From assembly GCA_016763215.1 (NCBI GenBank), contig JAESUF010000275.1:1-5666 (forward strand): a stretch of 5,666 nucleotides of DNA. The letters run 5' to 3'. The notes under the pieces are model-generated. The model was not told the origin of the DNA. It did not search any database and saw nothing but the letters and a program-made list of their open reading frames with translations. A program made the translations under genes and the position numbers. Source of the DNA: Flavobacteriaceae bacterium (lineage in GTDB: Bacteria > Bacteroidota > Bacteroidia > Flavobacteriales > Flavobacteriaceae). Shown one piece after another: positions 5,488-5,666 of this stretch. Position 1 is the first letter of the stretch. Each line of letters begins with the position of its first letter.

Positions 5488-5666
5488 TTAAGTCAGGTTC
5501 TTTTTCACTTCTCTTCGCAAGAAGATAAAGGTAATAGAAGTGGCTAGGATATCGGCAATTGGAAAGGAAAACCACACACCATTTAATCCGAAAAATTGTG
5601 GTAAAATATAAACCAAGGGAATTAAGAAGACTCCTTGTTTTAATAAGGTTAATAATAATGCAGGCA
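5488..5666 (-). CDS. MATE-family efflux transporter, C-terminal end (cut by window end)
   Basis: An open frame enters from the right edge and ends at the TAA at 5488-5490, giving the last 58 residues of a protein. Two hydrophobic segments are visible. The first is LLKQGVFLIPLVYILPQFFG, followed by LNGVWFSFPIADILATSITF, and a short basic tail RREVKKNLT ends the protein. The pairing of R/K-Q-G-x-F-x-I-P-L with G-L-x-G-V-W-x-x-x-P-I-A-D is the typical ending of MATE multidrug/Na+ antiporters (MepA-like) in the inner membrane. These export cationic drugs or metabolites in exchange for Na+ or H+. The rest of the gene is outside the window, so its start and integrity are unknown. It lies 70 bases ahead of the TetR-family gene on the same strand and may be part of the same regulated module. 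Confidence 0.8.
   Translation of the reverse strand, partial: PALLLTLLKQGVFLIPLVYILPQFFGLNGVWFSFPIADILATSITFIFLRREVKKNLT

Noticed and set aside
5464..5489. AT-rich CTTTAA...TTAAAG hairpin after the MATE gene
   Set aside because: A six-pair, nearly all-AT stem without a proper T-run; it overlaps the area of the regulator promoter and is not convincing as a terminator.

Overview
The window looks like part of a low-GC Bacteroidota chromosome, most probably a marine or environmental Flavobacteriia (inference). The evidence is AT-rich spacers, start codons without clear Shine-Dalgarno sequences, one exact TAnnTTTG promoter box, a lipoprotein with a Bacteroidota-style export tail, and protein styles typical of flavobacteria. 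All six recognisable genes besides the cut edges are accounted for here, and every gene lies on the minus strand, so transcription runs from base 5666 towards base 1. No RNA gene, CRISPR array, insertion sequence or phage gene was seen, and no gene-free stretch exceeds 300 bases.

Right part (5666 to about 3939): the C-terminal end of a MATE-type efflux transporter (cut by the window edge), then a TetR-family repressor, then a classical short-chain dehydrogenase/reductase (SDR). The regulator is best started at 5417. Its upstream region then holds a TAATTTTG promoter box touching a perfect GAACGTTC palindrome. A related inverted repeat, AAACG-TT-CGTTT, sits just upstream of the SDR start. This suggests a small module in which the repressor controls itself and the SDR, and possibly responds to a compound that the SDR detoxifies or the transporter exports. 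A strong 16-bp hairpin terminator, T-rich on both strands, closes the unit at 3939-3978.

Middle part (3870 to 911): a large FAD-dependent oxidase of the berberine-bridge-enzyme type, with the His and Cys expected for double covalent flavin attachment, followed by a DUF900-type alpha/beta serine hydrolase with a full catalytic triad. They are separated by 176 bases with a weak candidate promoter, so they are neighbours rather than a proven operon.

Left part (770 to 1): a small lipoprotein resembling lipocalin-like proteins, with a possible surface-export signal after its lipobox, and the N-terminal 78 residues of an RDD-family-like membrane protein cut by the window start.

Overall this is ordinary accessory/metabolic flavobacterial DNA. 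I found no convincing new multi-gene system. The most useful points are the regulatory architecture of the TetR/SDR module, the orphan bicovalent flavin oxidase and the possible surface lipoprotein.
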